Source: Ampelomyces quisqualis (lineage: Eukaryota > Ascomycota > Dothideomycetes > Pleosporales > Phaeosphaeriaceae). From it: a stretch of 64,000 nt of DNA. This document shows, piece after piece, positions 26,535 through 35,326 of the stretch. The notes under the pieces were generated by a model, which was not told where the DNA came from, did not search any database, and saw nothing but the letters and a program-made list of their open reading frames with translations. The position numbers were made by a program, and so were the translations under genes. The stretch spans positions 1,550,001 through 1,614,000 of the forward strand of contig JAGTXZ010000008.1 of the NCBI GenBank assembly GCA_018398575.1, written 5' to 3'. How positions within the stretch are numbered: the stretch's first letter is position 1; each line of letters starts with the position of its first letter.

Positions 26535-29500
26535 CTACCTATACCCTCCTAAAATTTGTTGTAGTACTAGAAAATTTATTTAAGACTTAGGATAAGGCTG
26601 CCCTACACTTTAGCGTAGCAGGCCTTATTAAACAACGCTTTGGTATATAGAAGCAAATTTACTATAGGCTTATAGCTATATATCCTATTTCTTAGACCTA
26701 GCTATATAGTCTTACAATAGTGTTGTGCGTTAACTTTACTAAGGAAGACGTAGATAAAAATACTCTACGTCTTGTAGCAGGCAATAGAATCAAGCTAGAC
26801 TTTTGCAACCAAAATAAGAAAGTTGCTTCTAAGCACTCCTAGAAAGGTAAAGTTACTGCCTCTTTCTTGTTAACTAAGATTAGATAAGTATGCATTCTAG
26901 TGCACTGCCTAGTCAAAGATAATAAAATTAAAGATAAGAAAGCTTACACAACACTAACAGTGCAGTAATTAGAAGTTATAAGTCCTACTAACCTGCGATT
27001 ATAGTTACACAATAATTGCACTTAGCTAATTACAATCTTTAAAGATAATAACACAAAAGAATGTAAGAGACTAACTTTTAATTTAAGCTACATAATAGTC
27101 CCTTGCAAACTCTACTTAGTTTTAATAGTTAAGGATTAACGTCTAAGTAAACTTTAAACACTAATGCAAAGATAAGACTACTAACGTTATACGCTATCCT
27201 GCCTATACAATAGTATAGTATAAGAAGACTGTAACTAATACTGTAAGGTAGCTAAAACACTCCTAAGAGAATACCAAATGGTGCCTTTTAATAAATAGGC
27301 ATATAAAATAGGCTTGCGAGCAAACACTACTGTAATAGTAGGTGTCTCTAGCTTAGGAAAATTATATACTAGTATAGTAATAGCAGCGGGATATCTCTTC
27401 TGCATAGAGGTCTCTACCTAACTTTGTAAAGAACAGCTGTTTAAGCTCTCTTGCTACCTTTAAGATCTATTATTAGCCCTAGCTAATATAGAAGAACCTA
27501 GCTAAACAGATTAAGAGAGAGAACTTAATAGTTAGGATAAACAGCAGCTACCAGACTATAATAACTAAACTAATACTTAGAACAATGCTAGGCTACTACA
27601 GGCTTTAAAGACTTAGGACCTTAGAAAACCTAACGCTTAAAACAGTTAGAAACATAACAACAACGTCTCTATAGCTAATATATAGATAGATAACTCTTAA
27701 GCATAGAAATATACCTTTAAGGAAAACTAGACAGCCCTTAATATACCTTAATTTAATAGTCCTGCAGATAAGGACTACTTTTTAAGCCTCTATACACACG
27801 CTATAATAGCGGCTTTTAACAATTCTTGCTACTATCTAGGCTCTAATAACCTGGCTAGACAAGTTAGGCATGTTTCTAACGCTTCTTCTGTAACCTCTAA
27901 CTTGCTAGAAGATAACACACTCTAATCAGAAGTTAATTCTTTTGATAATAGCGTGTTACACTAATCCTAGACTTTAGGCAAGCAAGCAGAACTATCTAAA
28001 AAGCTAGAGGAAATAGTAATTAAGAAAGGCTAAGTTACTTATTGCTGTCTTTAGAATAAGACTGTTAACTACAGCTACAAAGCCTTTATTAAGACAGTAA
28101 CCTAGGTATGCAAGCAGATAAACATACCTATAAAGTTAGTAGTGCGCTGTTATTCTACTCTTTCTAAGCAGAATGCTTTTGTTGCTATACTTAATCCCTA
28201 TTTTAAAATAGACAGTAGCTAGAACCCTGCCTATTTTATACTAGACTTATCTATTAAAGGCGACACAAACCTTACCTTGCTAGAAACCTATTTGCGTTAT
28301 TTTTGTAATACCTATCCTAGTATTAAAGATAAGCGCTTCTAAGCTATTACAGGATCTGTAGCATAGATTGCCCTCTAGCTTGCGCAGGTTAAAGGTTTTG
28401 TAGTAACTAACTTTATAGCTAGCACCTAGACTAAGAAGGAGCTTAACGCAATTGCCTAAGAGCTGCAGGACGTTACATCTATAGTACAGGACCTAGATAC
28501 TAAAGGCTGAATTAGTAAGGACAATTAAAAGTTGCTTAAGAACGTATTTAAGATTGCTTACTAATATATACTAAGACGCGCGCTAGTAATATGCACTACT
28601 GTATCTATTACTACTTTAGCTAGATTCTAGGTTATACGCCAGGTAGTAGCAGTAGTTTTTAAGGAAGTAGAACGCGCAACTAACCTAGAATTTATTAGCT
28701 TAATATTATTATATTAGAGTGCTAACTTTTGCCTTATAGTTAGAGACTAACGCTAGCTAAGACTCTAGCTATACAGTCTCTAACTTAATAACCTGTTTTA
28801 AGAACAGTACTGCCTCTTAACCCTAGCCTAACTTTATTATACAGGTTTTCCTATACAAGAGCTAAATTACACCTCGCGCTTTATAAGCTAGCTCCTTCTA
28901 GACCTCTGCAAGACCTTAAACAGTAACAAACAAATCTAAGAAGTAGAAGGCTCTTTTAACCTAAAAGCTAAAACTAAAGCTAAAGCTATAAATAGTTATA
29001 TCTAGAGCATCTCTTACGCTATTATAGTAGTTAATACTAGCCTAACTATAAGCCTAGTAAAAGATGTAACTAGGTTATTCTACTACTAGAAAACTGTAGT
29101 AGTAACTATTTATAATGTAGTTAAACGCGCCTGCTAAGTACCTAGACACTAAATCCTAGTTATTACTCTATATAATACACAAGTTACCCTACTTATTACC
29201 CTCTGTAAAGCAGCTATTACTAACGCCTTGCGCGCTAGGAACAAGTATTACGCAAAGGAAATTAGTAAGGTAGCAGTCCTTATAGTTAACTCTTCTATAG
29301 GCAAAGATGCAGCTTATGTTATCTTAGACATAGTAGGCTATAACTAAGATTTCTTTTAGAGACAGCTCTGTACCCTTGTAGTAGGTACTTAGGCTTAATC
29401 TAGCCTTGTTTTTGTAGGACTAACCTTGCTGTTTACTTCTTTAAAGTTTATTAATCTCAAAAACCGCCTTAAGGAAGCCTTGCACGAATAGGGCCCCTAG

Positions 29501-30100
29501 CGTTGTTATCTAACTACTGTTACTAAACAGACAGTTATATCTTTTAAATAATACCTGCAAATTCAAAAGGCTCTTAGAATTAAGACTAGTGTTACTAGAG
29601 CTGTGCAACAATTCTAACAAGCTCTATTAGAAGCTACCCTGCAAGCTAACAACTACTCTAATAACAATAACAATAAGGCTAAGGCATTCTAACAGGCTAT
29701 GCAGATTCGCATGCAGCAGACCTGCAACGCTAAGCTTAAAACCACAATTAAGCCTAATTCTGTCAAATTCAAGCCAGTTATTAAACTAGTAAAGCCTGCT
29801 AAAGTAGTTGTTAAAAGCTTAACCAACTTTCAGAAAGTTACTAGGGAACTAAAATTAGACAGAACCCTAACTCAAAACGCGCTAACTATTCTATCCGTCC
29901 TTAAAGACGTTGTTAAAGGAATTGTTAGTAACCTTAACCCAGAAACTAACGATAATAGGTTCCTTGTGTTAGGAGGCCTTTCTGCCAATAATAGTGCTAA
30001 CGAGTAGATTACTAGGGCTAACAATTAGCAAGCCAGCCAAACTTAGACTAACAATGCTACCTAGACTCAGGACATAGGTAAATGTAATCCTAACAATAGC

Positions 30101-30455
30101 TTAGATTAATAGTAATCAAAATTACAGAGCCTAGGGCAGACTAATTTTGCGGACGAAACAAGATTTAAGGATGGGGCAGATGCTACAGAACAGATTGAAT
30201 ATGGAGTTTCCATGAAGGATCTCCTATTTTGGCTTAGTGCCTTGGCAGTGCCTGCCTGTAGATAGCTTGAGCCGCCTCACTCATGAGACTCTCAACTCTA
30301 ACTAATACAATCACGATATACACCAAGCTTTTGCTGTCTTTTGGGCCTCGGCCGTAGCAGTCACAAGGCCACCGCGTCTACTCCGCACGTGCTGCCAACT
30401 CTTCATACAGCTTCATCTGCTGCGAACCGATGGGCAGTGCTCTTAGGGTTCGGCC
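30101..30455. other. Junction of repeat block and RAD2 promoter
   Basis: Normal trinucleotide use (TCA, CCA, TGA, TGG all common) returns between about 30,100 and 30,180. The remaining ~280 bp is the whole space for the RAD2 promoter and 5' UTR. No TATA box or other convincing element was seen. Confidence 0.6.
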
Positions 30456-33400
30456 ATGGGTGTCACTGGCCTCTGGACCGTCCTGCAGCCATGTGCGCGG
30501 CCCATCAAGATCGAAACGCTGAACAAGAAGCGCCTCGCCGTCGATGCCTCCATCTGGATCTACCAGTTCCTCAAGGCCGTGCGCGATAAGGAGGGCAATG
30601 CGCTCCGCAACAGCCACATCGTTGGCTTCTTTCGCCGAGTATGCAAGCTGCTTTTCATCGGCATCAAGCCCGTCTTTGTCTTCGACGGCGGTGCGCCGGC
30701 TCTCAAGCGACAGACCATCAGCAACCGCAAGTCCCGCCGCGAGGGCCGACGGGAAGATGCAGTCAGGACAGCGGGCAAGCTGCTCGCGATACAGATGCAG
30801 AGGGCCGCCGAGGAGGAAGAGAAGAAGCGCAAAGAGGCTGCAAGACACCCGCGCAACCAGGACGAGCAGGAGGCGTTGCCTGAGAACCTGGTCTACGCGG
30901 AGGAGATCTTGCAGTCGCAGCAGGAGCGTGCAGAGAACAGGAGATTCAAGAAGAAGGATCAGTACCACCTGCCAGATCTCGGCAAATCTATGAGTGAGAT
31001 GGGTGGCGCAGATGACCCACGCGTCATGTCGCTCGAAGAGCTTGAGGAGTATGCCAGGCAGTTTGACAGAGGCGAGGACATCAACGTGTACGACTTCTCC
31101 AAAATCGACTTCGAAGGCCACTTCTTTCAAAGCTTGCCCGCCGCCGACCGATACAACATCCTGAATGCAGCTCGACTGCGCAGTCGTTTGAGGATGGGAT
31201 ACTCAAAGGAGCAGTTGGATACTATGTTCCCAGACAGGATGGCATTCTCGAAATTCCAGATCGAGCGGGTGCGCGAGCGTAACGAACTGACGCAGCGCCT
31301 GATGAACCTGAACGGCATGAACGATGACATGGTCGGCGTGGGTGGCGCGAACCGTGTCGCTGGTGAGAAGGGACGCGAATACGTGCTGGTGAAGAATGAC
31401 GGAGTGGAAGGTGGTTGGGCGCTGGGTGTTGTCACAAACAGAGAAGAGGGGAAGGCACACAAGCCCATCGATGTTGATCTTCCACCGCTTCCTGCCGAAG
31501 AAGAGGACGAGTGGGAGGAGGACGAGGATTTCGAAGACGTGCCGATCGAAGGCCTAAATAGGCTGCCCAAGGCTAAGCCTGGTCCTCGTGCACAGGATAA
31601 AGAGGGACTAGAGTTCATCTCCAGTGAGCTGGCGAAGCGACGCCGAGAGTTCTATAGTTCGCGAAAGGACAGACCGACACAGCCAAGGCCACGCAAGGCA
31701 GCACCAGTGCAGGAGGATCCCGACTCGCTCTTTCTAGCTGAAGATAACGAGGACGATGAATGGGAAAATGTGCCCGCTACCAATAGTGATGTATTCAATG
31801 ACGCCGGGGACGATGTTGAAAACGAACAATTGCGGCAGGCGATCGCGCTATCGATGCAAACCAACGGCGATGAGGAAGCTCCTAGCGAGGCCCAGGACTC
31901 CGAAGATGACCCAGTGCGGGAGGTCTTTCAGCAGAAGCGTGCTGCAAACGCCAACCCGTTCGCAGGTGTGAAAGGACGTGGGCTAGCTATCGCACGTTTA
32001 GCCAATCAACGAAGCAGTAAGTTGGCTCCAAAAGGGCCTTTCGAGGGTAGCGAGAGCGAAGAAGACGACATGGACTTACAGGCCGCTTTGGCTGAGTCTC
32101 GCAATTCGAAACGACCTGTCAAACCTATACAAGCATCTCCGAAGCCTACTGCGAGCGCCAGTGCACCCGCAGTGAAGCCTGTGTCCAAATCTACCAATGC
32201 TCCTGGCTTCGACGGCCCCTTGCCTTTTGAGAAGCTTAATCTGGGTAGTTCGATTTTAGGGAAGAAGAAGATGGAGAAAATCGAGGCAGACACAGCGGGT
32301 GGTTTTGAAAAGACTTTGGATCAGGACAAGAAGGATGCTAGACCTCTACCACCATGGTTCAGTGGCAAGCGTGATCTCGATGAAGACTTGAGTGCACAGC
32401 GACAGGAGGAGACGCAACAGTGGGAAGAAGCGAAACAGGAAGAAAGGGCTCGCTTTCAGTTTCAAGAGTTGCCACGCATACACAAGCAGGAAACTAATGA
32501 GATCATCGATCTTGAAGCAACTCTCCGTCAGGCGAACGAGAAGCAAGTCATTGCACTTGACTCGGATGAAGAAGACAGACTCATGGAAGATGCGTCGGTA
32601 GTGGACACTGAGCCGAGAATGGGTGATCTGGCAGACAAAGTGCAAACTGAACCGCCAAAATTGCTCTCTCTTCAGCAAAGATCTCCTCCACCCCAGGACC
32701 CTGCTTTAGTGAAGAAGACGCCATTTGCTGAGGAGTCTGACGACGAGCCAGTTGACTGGTCAGAGAGTGAGCCTGAAGATGAGAGGCGTGCTAAAGCGTC
32801 TGAAGGATCTGCCGAACCGGTGATTGAGCCTCCTCTCGAACTCTCTAGATCCCCATCTGAAGAATTTGAGGATGTTCCGATGACCGACTCGAGTATTGCG
32901 AAAGACCCTTCAGCAATACCAACGCTACGGGGTGATGAGAATTCCACTGCTGAAGCTGTACCTGAGCCCAGGTCACCATCGCAGGAGTTTGAGGATGTGC
33001 CTATACGAGCAGAGCCACCACCACGACCGAAGCGACGCATCCGTTCTGAATCGCCAGCTCAACTTCAAGGTCCGGACGATCTCGAGATTCCCATTGTACC
33101 GCACGGAGGTGTAGCAGACGAGCCGGTACCTCTGGATCTTCCTGGGCACGAGTCAGATCAGTATTCTGACCCTGAAGATGCTGAATTGTTTGCGTCCCTT
33201 GCCGCCGAAGCCGAAGAGCACGAGCGCTTTGCAAAAGAAGTGACCAACAACAACGCCACGCGTGTCAACTTTGACGAAGAACTCAAGTCGCTTCGTGCGC
33301 AGCAAAAGAAAGATCGTCGTGACGCTGATGAAGTCACACAAAGCATGATCACCGAATGCCAACACCTTCTCACTCTGTTTGGCCTCCCATACATTACCGC

Positions 33401-34451
33401 ACCTATGGAAGCTGAGGCCCAATGTGCAGAGCTTGTTCAGCTTGGACTTGTCGATGGCATTGTGACTGACGACTCTGACACCTTCCTCTTCGGCGGGACA
33501 CGCGTGTACAAGAACATGTTTAATGCGGCCAAGTTTGTTGAATGCTATCTTGCCAATGATTTCGTGTCGGAGTTTAGTCTTACGCGAGAGAAGATGATTG
33601 CAATCGCACAACTTCTCGGTAGTGATTACACGACCGGTATTCCCGGCATCGGTCCTGTCACTGCGCTGGAATTGCTCGCCGAGTTTCCTGATCTTCAAGA
33701 CTTCAAAGATTGGTGGATGGGCGTGCAGAACAACACAATTCCGAAGGACGCGGACAAAGGAAGTGCGTTCCGACGCAGGTTTAGACGTGGTCAAGCTACG
33801 AAGCTGTTTCTCCCACCTGGTTTCCCGGATGAGCGAGTTGCAGAAGCTTATCTCTATCCCGAAGTCGATTCAGACCCAGAGCAGTTCCAATGGGGTGTAC
33901 CTGACTTGGCTGCGCTCAGAACGTTTTTAAGTAGCCAAATTGGGTGGACCTGGGAACGCACAGACGAGGTACTCGTGCCTGTGATCCGAGACATGAATAG
34001 GAGGGAGAAGGAGGGTACACAAGCAAATATCACGCGGTTTTTCGAAGGCAGTGTTGGAGCTGGTGCATTTGCACCCAGGGTGAGGAATGGCGCTACAAGT
34101 AGCGGGCCAAGTGGGAAGAAGAAGGGCAAAGCAGCTGCTGGCAAACGACTAGGTGCTGCTTTGTCGCGGCTCGCACAACGGGAAGGCGCGAGAGGCGGTG
34201 TTGGTGATGACGAAGAGAACGCGGAAGGAGCTGGCGATGCACCCGAAGGTCTTCTCGGTGCTGTTCAAGCTGAGCCTACATCTTTGAAAGACGTCGCAGC
34301 GGGTAGGAAGAGAAAATGCGGAAGCAAAGCCGCATCGGTACCTGCTGAAGACGACTTTGCGGCCGCGGACGAAGACGAAGATGACGAGGCTTACGAAGAG
34401 CCGAAGAAGAAGAAAGCTAGGAAGACACGGAAGGGGAAAGCGCAGAGATAG
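30456..34451 (+). CDS. RAD2: DNA repair endonuclease Rad2/XPG
   Basis: Intronless 1,331-aa orthologue of yeast Rad2, S. pombe Rad13 and human XPG, the structure-specific nuclease that cuts 3' of the lesion in nucleotide excision repair. The XPG-N domain opens at residue 1 with MGVTGLW, LAVDASIWIYQF and PVFVFDGGAP. The XPG-I domain lies near 958-1040 (GLPYITAPMEAEAQCAELV, VTDDSDTFLFG) and a helix-hairpin-helix near 1046-1078 (GSDYTTGIPGIGPVTALELL). The metal-binding acidic residues are present. The long acidic spacer between N and I regions is typical of this subfamily rather than FEN1/EXO1. It contains a ubiquitin-interacting-motif-like helix EQLRQAIALSMQ near 457 and a similar DLQAALAES. QANITRFF at about 1189 matches a PCNA-interacting (PIP) box, and the C terminus is Lys/Arg-rich (nuclear localisation). 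The start is fixed by the N-terminal Gly-Val-Thr-Gly-Leu motif. It sits about 350 bp from the RIP block yet looks undamaged. Confidence 0.97.
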   Translation: MGVTGLWTVLQPCARPIKIETLNKKRLAVDASIWIYQFLKAVRDKEGNALRNSHIVGFFRRVCKLLFIGIKPVFVFDGGAPALKRQTISNRKSRREGRREDAVRTAGKLLAIQMQRAAEEEEKKRKEAARHPRNQDEQEALPENLVYAEEILQSQQERAENRRFKKKDQYHLPDLGKSMSEMGGADDPRVMSLEELEEYARQFDRGEDINVYDFSKIDFEGHFFQSLPAADRYNILNAARLRSRLRMGYSKEQLDTMFPDRMAFSKFQIERVRERNELTQRLMNLNGMNDDMVGVGGANRVAGEKGREYVLVKNDGVEGGWALGVVTNREEGKAHKPIDVDLPPLPAEEEDEWEEDEDFEDVPIEGLNRLPKAKPGPRAQDKEGLEFISSELAKRRREFYSSRKDRPTQPRPRKAAPVQEDPDSLFLAEDNEDDEWENVPATNSDVFNDAGDDVENEQLRQAIALSMQTNGDEEAPSEAQDSEDDPVREVFQQKRAANANPFAGVKGRGLAIARLANQRSSKLAPKGPFEGSESEEDDMDLQAALAESRNSKRPVKPIQASPKPTASASAPAVKPVSKSTNAPGFDGPLPFEKLNLGSSILGKKKMEKIEADTAGGFEKTLDQDKKDARPLPPWFSGKRDLDEDLSAQRQEETQQWEEAKQEERARFQFQELPRIHKQETNEIIDLEATLRQANEKQVIALDSDEEDRLMEDASVVDTEPRMGDLADKVQTEPPKLLSLQQRSPPPQDPALVKKTPFAEESDDEPVDWSESEPEDERRAKASEGSAEPVIEPPLELSRSPSEEFEDVPMTDSSIAKDPSAIPTLRGDENSTAEAVPEPRSPSQEFEDVPIRAEPPPRPKRRIRSESPAQLQGPDDLEIPIVPHGGVADEPVPLDLPGHESDQYSDPEDAELFASLAAEAEEHERFAKEVTNNNATRVNFDEELKSLRAQQKKDRRDADEVTQSMITECQHLLTLFGLPYITAPMEAEAQCAELVQLGLVDGIVTDDSDTFLFGGTRVYKNMFNAAKFVECYLANDFVSEFSLTREKMIAIAQLLGSDYTTGIPGIGPVTALELLAEFPDLQDFKDWWMGVQNNTIPKDADKGSAFRRRFRRGQATKLFLPPGFPDERVAEAYLYPEVDSDPEQFQWGVPDLAALRTFLSSQIGWTWERTDEVLVPVIRDMNRREKEGTQANITRFFEGSVGAGAFAPRVRNGATSSGPSGKKKGKAAAGKRLGAALSRLAQREGARGGVGDDEENAEGAGDAPEGLLGAVQAEPTSLKDVAAGRKRKCGSKAASVPAEDDFAAADEDEDDEAYEEPKKKKARKTRKGKAQR

Positions 34452-35326
34452 AGACTCTTGCTAATCTCATAACCTATACGGAGTAGGCTGACAGTATAAA
34501 CTTGCGTAGCCTAACATGCCCCTTGCGTTCTGTAACGAAGACCCCGTGCACGGGTCATGGTGAGGGCCGTGCATACACCCTGTTGTGAAGTCAACAGAAC
34601 AAAGAACCGTGTACTCCGTACGGACTCCGGAATACGTTCGATCGAACTGGATTGCTGCCATACACCTCACCAAGAACTTCACCAGAAGTTGGCGCCTGTA
34701 CCTGCACCGCACCAAGCTTTATCTCGGCAAATGGATGACGCTGAAAGTACTTAAGCGCCGTACATCAGCACCCATGGCGTTCGAGATACATTCTGATGCT
34801 CCCTTCAATCTAGTCTCTGAACTGGATTCGGCATCCAACGTGCCATGGTGTTTCTATGAGCTTCCAAACGCCGTCACGACAATCCCGAAATTGGTGTTCT
34901 AGGTGTGGTCGTCCCCCCTTGCACGGGGCTTTTACACAACGTCGACTCGACGCCAATGACTTGCGAGCTTTGCGCGTGACTGTCTCTTCTCGACGCGCAC
35001 AAAGAAAACGACACTCAGTGTATGGCTAACAAACAAACATAAGGGATCTCCGCTTGCGGCAAGGTACAAACTGCTCGCTTCCCCAGCTTTGTTAAACTGC
35101 ACAACAAAGACTGCTTAATGCATGTATTCAGTGAATAATAGCTTCCATGGACGCTGAAAATTTCCTTCACAATTTTGTACTTTGGCTGGCACCATTGCTT
35201 TTCAGGTCGACCTTGCATCTTTGGTGAACACTACAACCACTACCAGAGGCTAGACAGCCAACATCAGCCAGCAACTGCGATCACTATCTCAATTCCCTAT
35301 CATTCTCCAACTAAAAGACCCTGATA
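34452..35326. other. Intergenic region, nothing convincing
   Basis: This 875-bp gap between two plus-strand genes holds short open frames (up to 105 codons at 34,585-34,902) without recognisable features, and a perfect 12-bp palindrome CCCGTGCACGGG near 34,542. No RNA gene seen. Confidence 0.5.

Larger units (their letters stand above)
17600..30007 (+). pseudogene. SF1 (UPF1-type) helicase-like remnant, split
   Basis: Excluding the LTR element at 19,439-26,534, a plus-strand frame of about 5.3 kb reads coherently with stops taken as Trp/Gln, and the frame joins exactly across one copy of the CTACC target duplication. C-terminal motifs fit a superfamily-1 helicase of the UPF1/DNA2/NAM7 type. 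There is a P-loop-like GVSSLGKL at 27,341 (TTA probably from TCA, so GKS), a motif II-like EVERAT near 28,665, and RDxRQLRL near 28,740 resembling GDxxQLxP. Next come LNYTSRF near 28,860, LVITLYNTQVTLL near 29,155, VNSSIGKDAAYVILD near 29,290 (family form is D-S-x-Q-G-K-E-A-D-Y-V-I-L), and VVGT-A-SSLVFVG near 29,390. The N-terminal part (17.6-19.4 kb) is unassigned. The last 102 codons (29,699-30,007) are open. Its repeat status is inferred from RIP. Confidence 0.6.
1..30100. other. AT-rich RIP-degraded repeat block
   Basis: This half of the window has no intact gene. TAG and TAA are dense in all frames but TGA is almost absent, and reading stops as former Trp/Gln codons restores protein sense over kilobases. 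A hand count of positions 1-420 gives 7 ACA and 16 GCA but 1 CCA and 0 TCA, so cytosine loss is strongest after a pyrimidine. Such C-to-T decay of duplicated DNA is the known signature of repeat-induced point mutation. The block carries tandem arrays and at least four transposon-derived segments listed separately. It ends sharply about 325 bp before RAD2. Stretches not listed separately (1-1,300, 1,700-4,380, 5,140-6,790, 10,260-12,020, 12,360-13,900) hold only degraded sequence I could not assign. Whether it is subtelomeric, pericentromeric or an internal isochore cannot be told from here. Confidence 0.9.

Noticed and set aside
1..30100. Alternative genetic code in which TAG/TAA mean Trp or Gln
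   Set aside because: The restored reading works only because TGG, CAG and CAA were mutated; the genes to the right use standard stops, and the LTR pair shows the same C-to-T process directly.
30378..31130. 250-codon minus-strand frame
   Set aside because: Antisense shadow of the conserved XPG-N region of RAD2.
34585..34902. 105-codon plus-strand frame
   Set aside because: No domain, low-information composition and no splice-linked extension; too weak to call a gene.
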